From contig JH720312.1 in NCBI GenBank assembly GCA_000231825.2, positions 62,001 through 126,000 of the forward strand: 64,000 nucleotides of DNA, given 5' to 3'. A model generated the notes under the pieces. The model saw nothing but the letters and a program-made list of their open reading frames with translations, did not search any database and was not told the origin of the DNA. Position 1 is the stretch's first letter. Every line of letters begins with the position of its first letter. The stretch comes from Tetrahymena elliotti 4EA. Its lineage: Eukaryota; Ciliophora; Oligohymenophorea; Hymenostomatida; Tetrahymenidae. Below, piece by piece: positions 15,952-30,261 of the stretch. Made by a program: the position numbers and the translations under genes.

Positions 15952-18900
15952 TCACAATTAGTCTATTAAAGAGTATATCATATTTTAAAATTTACACTTA
16001 TCTACTATAGGTTTGCTAATAAATCCTGATATAGAGAGTCCTAATAATTCATTTTCATATTTATCTTATGTGTCAGCAGATACCATAATTATCAAAGGCT
16101 AATGAATGTTTTTACCTTTTTCTCTTATTTTCTAAGCAAATTAAATGCCATCCATTATTGGCATTTAGACATCAGTGAAGACGATATCATAATCTTTAAA
16201 TTAAAATTATTTAAGAGCTTCTTCTGCAAATAAAAATTCATCAACGTCAATCTAACTTATTGGTTTTAAATGCAATTTCATAGTAATTAAGTTGTATTAA
16301 GAATCATCCACAATCATTATGTTAATTTTTTTATTTTATTTTTTAATTTCTTTATTTAGTGTTGATTCTTTGAATTGTTATAAAATATTACTCTTATTTT
16401 ACTTAATATTTCTTTATATTGTTTAAGGTATTGATGAACATTCGACTTAGGCTAGTTCTGTAGGAATATCATCTTCTTATTCATAATTATATGAAAGTTT
16501 TCTCACTTACTTTACAAAAATAGATTCTTTTTTATGAGGAGCAATAAAATTATACTCTTATGAGCTTGAAGAAACTATTTATTAATCTGCCAGTTTCAAT
16601 AATTCTAAATTTTATTGCTGAGCTAAAATTAGATTTGCATTAAATTAATTAGAGTTGCTTTTAATCAAATCTTAGCTGTTACTGTCTATTGAATAATTCT
16701 TTTAAGAGTTAACAGAAGTTGTATTTAAATTCAAAATTCTAGGCTTTTATCTCTATTTTATTGGTGATTCCATACCAAACTCATCTTTTATATGATGGTA
16801 AATGTCGAATTCATTTTTTTCAGTGTTGCTGTGAGTGTAATTTTTTAGTATTTCAAAATAAAACTTAGAGCCTTAACCCTCTGCAGATTCAACCTAAAAA
16901 CCTGAACCTTACCCAAGCATTTCAACAAACTTTTTGCAAATAGTTAGTCCTAATCCTATACCTAAATAAAATATAAATATTTAAGTTGATTAATCTTCAA
17001 AATAAAACAAAAACTTTGATCAAAAAATATTTACCATTTTAATTCAAATTTTCTTAATTAAAAGTCTGATAATCCTTAAATAGTTATATCTTAATCTTTT
17101 CTGACATTCCTATCCCTGTATCTTCCACAGTTATTCCAACAAGATTTTATTCTTAATTTTCGATAGCAGATACTCTGATATACCCTGAAATAGTAAATTT
17201 GAGTGAGTTACTCACAAGATTCATAATTATTTATTTGATTCTATTTCTGTCAGTGCTTAGGGTTATGTTCATGTTGGGATCTTAAATTAATTTAACTTAC
17301 TTTGACTAAACCTAAAAAGAGAAAATGTCATAAACTTCCTAAACTACTTCTGAAAGTAGAAATTAAGATACATTAGGCTTAATTTTTATTTTATTATTAA
17401 ATTTAGAATAATCTAATATATCATTTATCATATTCAAAAGCATCATCGAATTATTATAAATCAATTATAAATATTCTAAGCATTACTTTTTATGTGAATT
17501 TGCAGCAAGTCTTTAATTTTATAGCTAGTCTTTACCTTAATTATTTTCTGAGTTCAAAACTCCATTTGAGTTTATAATATCTAACTTAGAGTCCAATACA
17601 TTTTAATTTTTCTAGTTTTTTTAACAAAATAAAGAGAGTTAATTTTATTGTTTAACAGATCCATTCATTTCAGATTAATTTAAATATTTTGTAGATCCAA
17701 AGATATCACTTTAATTTTGATTTTGAGAAATTTACTCATTAAGTCCTTAAATTTCTTGCTATAAATTTGTCTTAAGATAATCTGTAACAGAAATAATACA
17801 GTTAAGAGGAGTTTTTAAATCATGAGAAACTGTTGCTAGCAATCTGTCTTTGTATTAATTTAATTATTATAGATGGTTATTCTTCTTTTAAAGAGACTCA
17901 TTCAAAAATAAAACCAATATGCAAGGCTTTTTACTCCAAATACAAACTGCATATTTAGCTCTAAAAAGTTAATTATCTATGACAAAATGTTTTTTTGACT
18001 CCATTACATCAAATATCTCAAAGTCTTAGTTTGATGAACTAGTTTAAGACTCTTAATTCTTTAACTCTATATTTTACTAAAGTAAATCACTCTTAAGCTA
18101 ACTTTATCCTAATGACAACTCTTAAAGGATATCATCTAACAATGTTGAAGAAGCAATTTTTTCTTCTAAGTTGATAAAATTTTCAGCCATTTTTTCATAT
18201 GTACTGATTGTTTGGAGTTTAATCTTTATCTCAGATAAATCTGATGTTTTAAATAATTCAGAACACTTTTAATTGGCATATTCTATTTTTATTTCATCCC
18301 AAGAAATTGTGGAAATATTACTTTCTAATCCATAATTCCTTTTAGAATTTATATTGTGTTAGATGGATTTACTCCCATTTTGACTCTAATTATCTATACT
18401 GATGCCATTTTAGGCTTATTTGTTCCACAAATTTATAGAATTTTTAGTTAAGTATGATTATAAAAGTTGTTAAAGCCCATCTTTAGAGAGGATTATCATA
18501 GAAGAGGGTATTAATTTATCTATTAAATCCTGCTACAATGAGAGTTGTTAAAATTGTAAATGAAATTATATAAATTGTTTTTTTTCATTTTTGTCTTTCA
18601 TATAAAGAATTAAAAGCAAGGTCACTTCAAAAAAAAGAGCATTAATATTTTACTAATCAATAAAATTATCATATCCAGTCACTTAAAGTACTATCATCCC
18701 ACCTACTATCAAAACAAACTTTATAAGCCAATTAGATACATAATTTAATGTCACAATCATTAAAGAAGCTTTTTATCAAAAAAAAGGATTATTTGTGTTT
18801 AAAATAGGAAAATGTTAAATTGAATGTTGCCATTTAATCTTCAATAAATCTTGACTAAAAACTTTGTAAAAGCATTTTACCATAATTCCTGATATCAACC

Positions 18901-19323
18901 AAAGTTTAATTGAGCGAACACTTTGTTATGAGTATAATTTAAGTTATTATAACAATAAAAGTACTAAAGATAAATATATTAGTGATCCAGTAAGATATTT
19001 TAGGAAACTTTTTATCTTAAATTAAATAATTTAAAAAATATCAATAAAATATATTATAAAATATTACTAATTGCTAGATTAGCTATACTAAAAACTAAGC
19101 TTAAAGAAAATAATATCCAGTTTCTTATTCTTTAATTAGAAAATATTATATTGACTATAATACCAAATAAACTATAAAAAAATATGAGTTTTGAAAAAAG
19201 AACAGTAAATCCAGCTTAGATCTCAATCTAATATTTGTTAAATAAGTTATTTATTCTCTTATCTTTAAGATTCAAGGAATAGTTATTTATAATATGCTAT
19301 ATTTAGTGTTTTCCTTCTAGCAT
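15952..19323 (-). CDS. Membrane hybrid sensor histidine kinase 2 (tandem paralogue)
   Basis: Exons 19323-19068, 19015-18881, 18768-17035 and 16961-15952 join in frame to 1044 residues. A hydrophobic N-terminal region of about six segments is followed by TVSHDLKTPLN (His about 446, codon 17822-17824). The ATPase boxes include VEDTGIGM and GIGLGLTICKK. The receiver has IMIVDDSQ, VFTDVQMPIMDG (Asp about 972, codon 16171-16173) and FISKP. All residues needed for phosphotransfer are visible. The membrane domain is much more divergent from copy 1 than the kinase core, suggesting different stimuli. Two introns (19016-19067 and 18769-18880) end in AAG rather than TAG. They are required because an in-frame TGA would otherwise cut the membrane domain. 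Confidence 0.9.
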
Positions 19324-21229
19324 CTTATTTAATATTTATATGTATATTATTGATTTTAAATTACTTCTACTATTTATATTTTTTAATTAAATGATGACAC
19401 AATTATTTTACTCTTTGACTTTACACATCATGTTATTTTATTTAATCAAAATCTTTATCATGTTGCTTCAATTCTTACTACAAACATTTTTACAAGAAAA
19501 ATTAGAATTTAACTCATTTAAAAACTAGTAAAACTAATAAAAATTATTCATTTTATGGTAAATAATTCAAATATTGATATCATATATTGGCTAATTTTTA
19601 AGTAAAATAAATAAATTAAAATATTTTTTATGTTTCTAAAGATGTCTTTAAATAATAAAATCATAAAACATCAAACTAGTTTTTTATTTAAAAAATAAAA
19701 ATTATTTTTTAATCTTTTTTTAAGAAAGGTTTGAAAATAAAATAAATTAGAACTAAATAATTTAATTCACAATGCACAAGGTTTTTAATTTAAAATCTAA
19801 ATAATGTTTCTAATAAAAATATCTTTGCAGCAGATAGCTTTAAGATTAAAAACCTGAATTTTTATTATTCTTTTTAGAAAAGTAAGATATATATTTTTGA
19901 AATGTGAAAATATTCTAAATTATTATTTAAAGATGTTGTATTTTTCATTTGAATATAGAGCATTATCAAACATAAAAGAAGTTTATTTTCAAATAATTAA
20001 ATTTTAAAAAATGATTTTTTAATTTAAATGGAAGAAAAAGGTTAAGTTATTAAATAATTTAAGAAAATATCTTAATTCAGTTTTACTTATAAATTTATAA
20101 TAATACCTCAATTTTTATTAATCTTATTTTTTAAAGAAAAATGAATGCTGCTTTTTTTCTAGTAAATGAAATTAATTCAGACTATGAGGACTTTTAATTA
20201 CAATAAATTCATATTAAATAACTAAATAATTAAAATTTGTATAAAGTTTATAAATTTTCAATTTAAATTCTTTAGTTGTATATCTGTAAAAAAAGATCAT
20301 CTCTCTACAAAGAAATTTTATTTTTTTTTATTCAAAATGATGAAAAAGAAAGGCATATTTTTACTAATATTTTTTTTCTCACATTTTTCTTAATTTTAAA
20401 ATTATTTCGATTTTTGATTTTATGGAATTTTTATCTTAAAATATTAAGATTGTAAAAAATATGCAATTGCGTATATTGAAATTAATGATATTAGAAAATC
20501 TGAGGTTATTTATTGATTTTATAATTTGAAAGATAAAAATATTTTTGTGTAATATAAAGAAATGAAAAAAAATAATCAAGATATTCACTTTAATTTTTTT
20601 ATAGCAAAAAATAGTATACTTGAGAAGATTCTGTTGGTTACACATTTTCCTTTTAAATAGTTGTTATCGACTATTAAGAGCTCTTTAAGTATCAGCAGGT
20701 ATATAGTAATATTTATAATTAGATGATTACTTATTACCTATAAAAAATAAAAAAATCAGTAAAGAAAAAATGATTACTTAGTTATAAGGAAAAATAAACA
20801 ATTAATACATAAGTTATAATGAAAGGATGATGGTTATTAGATGACAATCAATGTTATATTAACATTAAGATTGTGGCTAAAAAAAAAGGAATTATTAACA
20901 ATGATGATGCTAAATAATATTCTTTACATCTGAATAATTAAATATTTGAAGAGTCTTTAAAATTAGTTAAAATTAGGCAAATGCAAATAGATATTAAAAA
21001 TATTGATTTATGCCATACAATTATTTTGAGTAATTATCTTATTAAATGAACGAATTAATTTTCACGTCTATCTTTCTTTTTAGCAATTAAAAATTTACAT
21101 TAGTAAAAAGCAGAAATAAGAAAAGTGAATACTTAATCTGTATAATATTAATAATTACAAACATTAATTCAACTTATTGCTAATTCTATCAAAAAATTTG
21201 TTTAACTTTAATTGTCCTACATTTTTATT
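19324..21229. other. Divergent promoter region, histidine kinase 2 / Cys-rich protein
   Basis: 1.9 kb of AT-rich sequence between two 5' ends. A slightly less AT-biased patch lies at about 20635-20705, but no RNA fold or coding frame can be supported by eye. Confidence 0.4.
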
Positions 21230-24200
21230 ATGCAATAAAAAAAGAAGTTAATATTTCATTCTGTTTTCTACTTCCTAGTGAGATATTTAGCAACAGTCTT
21301 AGCAGGTTTTACTGATTTATTTTTATTTAATATCCTATTTATTTACTAATCTAAAAATAATGTTTTTATAGCTGAGATAGTCCAAGAGTAGAGCTTGAAT
21401 AATGATGCTTCTTTCTCAACAACTGGTTACTCAAGTTCAACTACATAATCTTGCTCTAATTCCTATTCTGAGTCTTCAAGAATTTTTTTAGGACCAATTT
21501 ATAAGGATTAATCGATTTCAAAGACTTGGACTGGTCTTCCTCAACATTATTTAGCATCTGTAAGAATAGATTTTGTTCTTGTAGATAGTTGGTAATAGGA
21601 CTTATTCAATCTGTATTTGGATGGTACACTGATTACATAATAAAATTATAACGCTGGAAGTGACTATGATAATTTTTGTGGGTCCAGCACAAAAGATAAG
21701 TTTTATAGAGGTAAAATTAGTATTATTGATTAAATAATAAAATTGATTTTAAAATTTGTATTTAATTTTTGGAAAGAAAATTAATTAATAATGTAGTTTT
21801 TATTGCTATTTTAACTACAACAACAACAACAATAATAATTTTAAATTAAAATATATTCAAAGGATATTGGTCTACACCACATACAGCTTCAACACTGACT
21901 CTTTAAGTTGCTCTTTAAGATGTTAGTGGAAATACAAGCAAATACATTTTATTTAGATAGATATAAATTTCACTTGATACATGTCATTAGAGTTGCTCAA
22001 CTTGTTATGGTAGCTTATATACTAATTGTTTAAATTGTCCTCAAGGAACAAGAGATGGAAGTGATAGATGCTATTGCCCTGCAAATCAATATGCATCTTT
22101 ATAATCTTGTGTATCTGCTTGCCCTTCAGGCTAAATTCCTGATAGTAACGGATTTTGTTAAATAACTTGTACTACACCCTAATTTTAATTTGAAGGGTAG
22201 TGTGTTACAGCAGATTCTAGTGTGAAAAGTAAATTTTTATTGAGTTTTCTTAATGAAAATTTTTATTCTTTTTTTATTTTTATAAAATTAGATGTTTAAT
22301 ATTAGTTGGCTTATGGTTTATTTTCAACAGATTTTTCTGCTATCTCTATTTATAACATGGGATGGAAAATATATAATATGGCAATGGTTGGAGTTTTTTC
22401 AGATTGTGGGTCAAACAGAATATTCGGAGGTTTTGGTATTTTTGGCAAAGGCACCTATATTGAAATTATTTATTCAAATCTTCCTAAGCATTACAATGTA
22501 AAAATAATGTTTAAAGCTGTCTTAATTGATTGGGACAACTCTACAAATGCTTATTTAAGTATTGATGGAAATGTAGTAGAAACAATATCTGCTCCTTCTT
22601 CTGGTGGTAGCTAAATATGTGGTAAAACATCTAAGAATGATTATATTATCACTTTAAACAAACCTGCATACACCCACTCAAACTCATAGCTAACTATTAC
22701 CATCAATACTAATTACAATAATGCAGATGTGTATTCATTTGGATTTGGTATAAGAGAGGTTCAAATATACTTAGATTCAGTAAATTATTTAATTTTATTT
22801 TTGTATCAAAATAATTTTTTTTTTTTGTTTTTTAAAGTGTCCTCAGAATTGTTAATAATGTGGAGCAGCTGGTTGTATAAACTGCTTTTCAGGATATTTA
22901 CTTTACAAAAATGCATGCTATTCTCCTTGTCCAGCTAAAACCTTCCCAATTTCGACATTAGCTATACCTATTTGTTAAGATTGCTATACAAATTGTGCTA
23001 CTTGTTCTATTGGAAGTGCTTCAAATAATTGTGATACCTGTAACACGGGTGATTTCTTACTCTTAGGATCATGTGTTTCAGATTGTGGGGATTATTATTA
23101 TGCTAATACAAATAATATTTGCTAGCAGTGTGATTCAACTTGCTTGAGATGTTCTGGACCCTAAGCTGATAACTGTACAAAGTGTGCCTCACCTAATTAT
23201 TTAGATCAAACAAGTAATAGATGTGTTTTGGGAGTTAACTGCCCTTCTGGGACATACCCAGAAATATCAAATAGAACTTGCATGCCTTGTAATGTTATCT
23301 GCCTTACTTGTAATGGAAGTACTACCACTAATTGTCTTACTTGTACCAATTATTTAGATGTCAACACTTGTGTTTCAACATGCTCCGTAATAAAATTATT
23401 TTTTTATTAATATCTTTATATTTCTCAAATTTTTAAATATAGATTGGTAAATATGTATAAACTTTATCAAATTCCTGTTAGCCTTGTGATCCAAACTGTT
23501 ATGCCTGCAATATATAATCAACAAACTGTATTTAATGTAGTAATCCAAATTTTTTAGATAACGCTAAGTGCTTACCTAATTGCTCATCCGGTAAATATGG
23601 TGATGTTTCAGATAGAGTATGTAAAGTATGTCCTAATAACTGCACAAACTGCCTTACTGGATCTCCTTCAGACTGTACAGGATGTTCATAAGGATATTTT
23701 TTGACTATTTTGGACACTACAATAATATCTGGTACTTGTGGATTAAGTTGTGCAAGTGGTTTTTGGACTGATACCACATTCAATTAATGCAAACCTTGTT
23801 TCAGTAATTGCGCTACTTGTAATCCTCCTGGAAGTTAAAATTCATGTTTAACCTGCAAAGCAGGGTTTTATCTTACTGTTTCAGGCAGTTGTGATGCTAA
23901 ATGTCCTGATAGGTAAAATTTAATTTTAACAGATTTATAATTCAAAATAATTTCAATTACAGGTTTTATCCAGATACAACTAACCTTGTTTGCAAACCTT
24001 GCCACAGTACATGCCTTTAATGTACTGATTCTGGTAATTAAAATTGTACTAAATGTGATACTGGAAGATATCTATTGCTTGTAGGAACTTAAGGTTCCTG
24101 CTATATTAATTGCCCTGATTCTTACTATAACGACGGCGTTTCAAATAATTGCTTAAGTTGCTTTGGTGGGTGTAGAACTTGCTCAGGACCACTAGATAAT

Positions 24201-27200
24201 TAATGTGCGGCTTGTATGTTAGGTAAATAATTATATTTGGAGATAAACTTAGGTTGATTCCTTATTTTTTATTGAATAAATTATAAAATAGGGTACTATT
24301 TTTATAACAATTAATGTCTTTAAAATTGTCCTAATGGAACATATGCAAACACTCAAGCTCTTGTTTGTGAAGATTGCAATTTAACTTGTAAGACATGTTA
24401 AGGGCCTCTAGATAATAACTGTCTTAGTTGTGGAGGAACAAGATATATGCTTACTAACAAATGTATATCGAATTGTCCTGAAGGTTAATATAATGATTTG
24501 CCTACAAATACTTGCATAAATTGTGATTCTACTTGCAAGACATGTTATGGAGGGTAGTCAAATTAATGCGAAACATGTAATAATAGCAGATTTTTAAATA
24601 CAAATACTCATACTTGTGATACTGTTTGTCCAAATGGTTAATATCCATAAAAGAGTCCTCAATAAATTTGCAAGCTCTGTAATCCTGTATGTAATACATG
24701 CTCAGGACCTTCAAATGATCAATGTTAAAACTGCCCAGATAATAGATTTTTATGGAATGGTTAATGTTTAGCAAATTGTCCAATAGGCTATTTCCGTATA
24801 ACTAATCCTAATTAATGCGTTACTTGCCATTAAACATGTGCTCGTTGTAATAATAGTCCTTTGGCAACAGAATGTGTTTCTTGTAGCTCTGGTCGATTTT
24901 TGTATAATAAAGAGTGCTTATTATAATGTCCAGATCATTACTATGGAGATTAAACTCTCAATGTATGCAGTTTATGTGATTCAACTTGTAAAACCTGCAC
25001 AGATGTGAACTATAATAATTGTTTATCATGCTATAAAGGATCATATCTTCTCAAAAATACATGTTTAACTACCTGTCCTGCTCACTTTGTACCTAATGAT
25101 ATTAGTCAAACATGTATAGAATGTCCTGTAGAGTGTGCTGTTTGCCTAGCTAGTGATCCAACAAAATGCACCAAGTGTTAAGTAAATTTTGTTAATATTA
25201 ATATATTATGTTTAGTTATTTATTTTCTTTTGACATTTTTTCATTTGATTATTTAATTTTAAAGACTGGCTGGTATTTACTTGACTAAAAATGTTTGAAG
25301 AGATGTCCTGATACTTACTATACGGATTATGATACTTAAACTTGTCAGCCATGTTATGAAAATTGTGAAATATGTACAGGACCAAATCCATAAGATTGTT
25401 AAGTTTGGTTCAGGTAGAGCATACCATTACTAAATTTGTTGATATTTTGGATTTTTATTGGAAAAAGCACTTACTGTGCAATTGTTTTTTTGTTAGGCTA
25501 TTACCTAGATTCTAAATTTAAACCTCAGGGCCCAAGGATACCATTTAAAGATCCAAGAGAAATTCTTCCATATACGAAAATAGCACCTATGCCTTAAATT
25601 GGAGCTAGTGGTAATGAAGTTCTAAATCGCAGAGGAAGAAACGGTACATTAATTGCTAATGCTAACAAACCAATCTCAAATGGCTTAAATCCGGATGACT
25701 AAGACTTTCAGAAACCTCCTAATAAATTTGTTAATAGCAATCCTTTACTAGGCAATGAAGCCCTAGATGACTTTAACAACTTGAGCAGTTCAGGAAAAAA
25801 TAAGAAAAAGCCATTTAATAAAAATACGCCTAAAAATCCTTAAGATGACGAAGATGATGAAGATAGTAGAAGTGATGATGATGAGTAAGATCCTAATTCA
25901 CAAAACCCTAATTAAAATGAAGACGAAGATGAGGAAGATGATGACGAAGACTAAGTTTAACCTAGAAATGCTAACGGATTAAAACCAGAAAAATCAAACG
26001 AAGATAAGAATAATAATAATCCTAGCAATCCAGAAAAGAAAGGAATAAAGTTTTTGAGAAAAGTTATACAACGTCATGGCACTTTAATGAAACTTAGAGG
26101 AGATATTCGTAGGAAAACAGATAAAGAAATTTTTGATTTGATTATTCCAAAAGGTGATGAAGATGAAAATAAAAAGAAGAAAATAGGTTCTGATGGTATG
26201 GTTGTTGAAACTATAGATGCTGTGGATGGTGAAGATAATAGTCCATTTGATAATAATCCAAGAACGTTTTAGAGAAAAAAAACTAAATAAGGAACAAATA
26301 ACTTTGAAAATGCTCCAAGAAATGATAAGAAGTTGTAAAGAACAAAATCAAAAAAAAAATCTACTATCCCTATGATTGGAGCAGGCGATAATGAAGACGG
26401 CGAAGATGATTAAGACGATTATGGACACTTCAATAGAAACATTAAATCAGGAGATTAAAACAGAAATGATAGAACACAATCCACAATTTTTAATCCTCAT
26501 ATAACTGGTACCATAAATTAAAATTAAACAACTAATACACGTCCTGCAACTTCAAATAGTGCTTCCTCTTCTGATAATAAAAATTTATTATCCAATTAAC
26601 CTACTTTAGGAATATTAGCTGAAAACCAATGCTCAAATAAAGCTAATTTAAAATTTCCAAATGGAATTGGATATTTCAGAACTCTTCTTGTAATTAGATT
26701 TTAACTAAAATAGATAGCATTTTAAATAATTTTTTTATCTAAAAAATAAGGAATTCTATGAATTAACTACTATTTTTATGCACTATGACTATGATTTAGA
26801 AAGACCACTTAGAGCTCTTATTTTCTTTAGCAAGCTTCTTTTTATCTTTTGCTTGACAAGACCATATGACAAGGAGGTAATATATTTATTTCATTGATAA
26901 TTACAAGATTTAAAATTTACTAATTTGTTTTTTAGGTTCCTTTGCTTGGTATCATTTTATGCATGTTTGGATTGAAGATTGTTATGAATTGCTTGGAAAG
27001 AGTCATGACTAAAATATCCAGATTTTTTGATAAGTTACTTTTTATATTCTTTGCTGGTGCTGTTATTTATTGTCTTTTTAATACTTTTTATCTATTTTTA
27101 CCAGTACTAGTTTGGGTAACTTCTTCTCAAGATTGGAGCTGGAGTTTGAAGTATTTGATAACATTTGGAATAGATTTAGTATTTTTCTAAATTTTTTATT

Positions 27201-27619
27201 TCACTATACAATACTATGTTACAAAGAAAATAACTTTTTGCCATTTCCTAAGCTTGCCTATGAGAATTTTAGGATATCTCTTCTTCAAAGAAAACATTTC
27301 TTAATTCATCTCGTAAATCAATTTTTTTATAAAATAAAATGAAAATATTTTTTAATATGAAAAAGAGTTTGAAAAGCAAGAAGAACCCATTAAGTATCAA
27401 AGCTATGAAAACTATTTCCTAATATCAATTATTTATTACTTTTAATAAATCCTTAATATGTAGTATTATATTTTCTTTGTTGTAAATCAGAAGGTATTTT
27501 AGATTTTTCTTCTGCTTCTTTAATATTTGCATTTAACTTTTATAAATTATTAATTATTTAAAAAATAAACTAGTTTAAAAAGTTCTCAATATTATCAAAA
27601 TTTTTTTGTAAAATAATGA
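21230..27619 (+). CDS. Large Cys-rich (furin-like repeat) multi-pass membrane protein
   Basis: Eleven introns at most. Exons 21230-21710, 21863-22228, 22292-22779, 22838-23386, 23443-23912, 23963-24222, 24292-25181, 25265-26689, 26751-26876 and 26936-27619 join in frame to about 1912 residues. The N-terminus is a hydrophobic signal sequence. Two beta-rich regions follow (about 60-270 and 285-445), both with W-x-x-L-x-x-H-like motifs suggesting lectin-type folds. Then comes a long series of Cys-pair repeats of the type C-x2-C-x-x-x-C-x-x-C-x-G (furin/EGF-receptor-like, about 446-1215). An Asp/Glu-rich, basic-interrupted segment (about 1250-1680) precedes four or more hydrophobic segments near the C-terminus (PLLGIILCMFGLKIV, LLFIFFAGAVIYCLF and others). 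This is the architecture of ciliate surface or secretory proteins annotated as furin-repeat/growth-factor-receptor-like; ligands are unknown. The region 21306-21371 could be an extra in-frame intron. The stretch 25416-25500 is either an extra membrane helix or a hidden intron. Confidence 0.85.
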
Positions 27620-28029
27620 AAAAATTACACAATAAGGATTTAGAGATATTAAGATTTTATTTTATCAAAGTTTAAAATTAAGAATCAAATATTTAAAATT
27701 TTCTTAAATCAATTTATCCATGTATATTTAAAAAATGAAAAAACCAATAAGGTTAGTTGGCTAAGTATATTAAAAAGTTTAAATATGAGAAATCAATAAG
27801 TTTGTTAATACATTTTTATTCATGTTTATAAATAATTTATTTTGTATTATAAAATATAATAAAAAGTTTTAAAAAAAATAAATTAAAAGTTGGAAAATAT
27901 GAAAGAGTTTTATTTAATAAATAACTTTAAAAATATTTGAACATAAAATTTTTTTATATTTTAAGATATTTTTAAAACAATAAATAAATAAATACAAATA
28001 ATTAGATTAAAAAATATTAAGATCTACAA
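27620..28029. other. Convergent 3' spacer
   Basis: 410 bp AT-rich region between the ends of the Cys-rich gene (plus) and the ABC transporter gene (minus). Nothing else is visible. Confidence 0.45.
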
Positions 28030-30261
28030 TCAATCATCTTTTTTATTTCTTTTTGATCTTTTATCTTTATAAGCTTAAACTTCATCTGATTTTTTGGCTG
28101 CTTCTAAAGAAGAGCTATTACTTTCATCAGAATCAGTACTTTGATTATTTTTATTTTTGATTTCATTTAAGTTTGAGTTCTGTTAACTATTTATTCCAAA
28201 TACTGCAGCATTTTCATCATTGTAAAGTTGCCTATTGATAAGCTATTTATAATAACCATTCAAATCTAGCAATTCTCTATGAGAACCTTGCTCAACTATT
28301 TGACCCTTCTACATTACGTAAATCCTATCACAGTTAACAATTGTACTGAGTCTATGAGCAACAACTATAATGGTCATTCCTCTTTTTTTAACCAGTTAGT
28401 CAATATATTATTATACCTAAAATTCACTCTCTGCATCCAAAGAGCTTGTTGCTTCATCGAAGATTAAGATCTTAGGCCTTTTGATTAATGCTCTTGCTAT
28501 TGCTACTCTCTGCTTTTATCCACCGCTCAACAGTAAACCTTTTGAACCTACTAATGTGTCAAGTCCATCAGGAAATCTCTCTTTGTCAAATACAAATTCA
28601 CTTACACCTGATATATCACATACTTCTTTTATAATATCCATATTATAAGCATCTACTCCATATACAATATTTTGCAAGATAGTTGTATCAAATAAGACTG
28701 GTTCTTACTAAACAAGACCGATTTATGTTCTTAGAAGTCCTAGACTAATGTCTTTAACATTTTTACCATCTATCAATAGCTATCCTTCATTAACATCATA
28801 GAATCTCTCAATTAGCTTTATGATAGTCGATTTTCCACTTCCACTAGTACCAGCAAATGCTATAAACTCTCCACCTTTAATTTAAAGTGAAATATTTTTT
28901 AATACATACTCATCTTAGCTTCTTAGACTATATCTGTAGCTAACATCATTAAATTCAATATTTCCTTTCAGCTTAACTTTTTTATTTAAATTATTTAATT
29001 CATTCAATTAGGTATCTTCATTATTAACAAAACTAGTTTCATTATTATTAGATTTATCATCTTAGTCCTAGACAGTATCTTCATCTTTTTCTAAATAAAA
29101 AAAAAATAAAATAAAATAAATAAATAAATAATTAAGTTTACTTTCCGGTTGAGAAACATCTACATAGATGTATTCACTAAGCCCTTATTCAGGTTTGTTT
29201 TAGAAAAGCTTAACTATAGCTTCGACAATAATATAAGTGTTCTAATCATCATATCCAATCATATCTCTTATATTGTTATAAACTTAGATAAAAGAATTAG
29301 AATATTGCAAAAGAGAAGTGATTGTGCTAGCTTAAATGTTTTTCTTTTCATAAATAAAAAACATACATCCGTAATATAAAACTATTACAGTTTGTAATCT
29401 ACAAATTATTTCTGTGATAGCATTCATTTTTGAGTTTTGGTACTGAATTTAAATACTTTATTCTGATATTTTTTCTAATTATTTCTAATAATTTATTATT
29501 TCTTTAGATTCTCTGCCAAATGCCTTTACAGTCATCACATTTTGCATGACATCTTAAAATCTATTATCTTTTTCTACCATATCTCTAAAATTATCTTTTG
29601 CTAAATCTAATTTTTTCTTAGAAGCGAAGTGAGTCCATAATCCCTTCATAATACAGAAAAACAATAAAATCAGTGAAATTTTAAAACTTTTGTAGAAGAG
29701 GAAATAGCAATGACCTAAAGACCTAAAAATGGATTTAAGTTAACTAAATATTCTATCCCCACAAGCTAAGTCCATAACTGCTCTTGATCCTTAATTCGCT
29801 AAATGCTGAATCTAGACAAATTTAGTCATTTCAAAAAATTAAATATCTTTTGAGAGTATTTCTTAAAATATATCAGATTAAACTTTAATTTGCAATCTTT
29901 TCTTAAATTTGGCAACTAAAATTTCTAAAATGGGTTCAGAAAAGATTACAAAGATGTTTTGAATAACAAAAACCTGAATAAGCTCAATCATCTAATCTGT
30001 TTTCCCTTAAATAGCGGCTTCAATATAATCTTATGTAAAAAAAGGCTGATAAATATTGATATAAGCTTGTGCAAAAACTACGATTTATGTTAAAATAATC
30101 ATTTTCCATTCACTGACAAAATATTTTAACAAAAACTTTCTAATTTCGTTCTTAGAAACTCTTTCGAATTACAAAGCTTCTTTCTTTAAGCTTTCTTTTT
30201 TGATTTCCATTCTTATCTTACGATAGATCCCTTTATCTTGCCCATAACCTTTAGTTTTCAT
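28030..30261 (-). CDS. ABCB-type half ABC transporter
   Basis: Two exons, 30261-29142 and 29090-28030 (51-bp intron), join to 726 residues. The N-terminal about 370 residues form one transmembrane domain with hydrophobic segments such as [15 protein letters not shown] and [15 protein letters not shown]. It also holds the coupling segment [10 protein letters not shown] typical of TAP/P-glycoprotein-like exporters. A Glu/Asp/Asn-rich linker leads to one nucleotide-binding domain with Walker [10 protein letters not shown] (about 454-462), a Q-loop in LVQQEPVLF, signature LSGGQKQR (about 560-567), Walker [13 protein letters not shown] and switch VAHRLST. All catalytic residues are present, so it should be an active ATPase that dimerises. 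Substrate and organelle are unknown. A Lys/Ser-rich tail ends in KKDD. Confidence 0.93.

Noticed and set aside
18789..18794. In-frame TGA in histidine kinase 2 read as a disabling stop
   Set aside because: It lies in an intron (18769-18880) whose removal restores the frame and matches the paralogue; no pseudogene call is needed.
20635..20705. Possible small RNA gene in a slightly less AT-rich patch
   Set aside because: No cloverleaf, box C/D or H/ACA pattern could be drawn by eye.
21306..21371. Possible 66-nt intron in the first exon of the Cys-rich gene
   Set aside because: The ends are GTTTTA...TATAG, the 5' site is atypical, and the segment is open and in frame, so it is kept as coding with a note.
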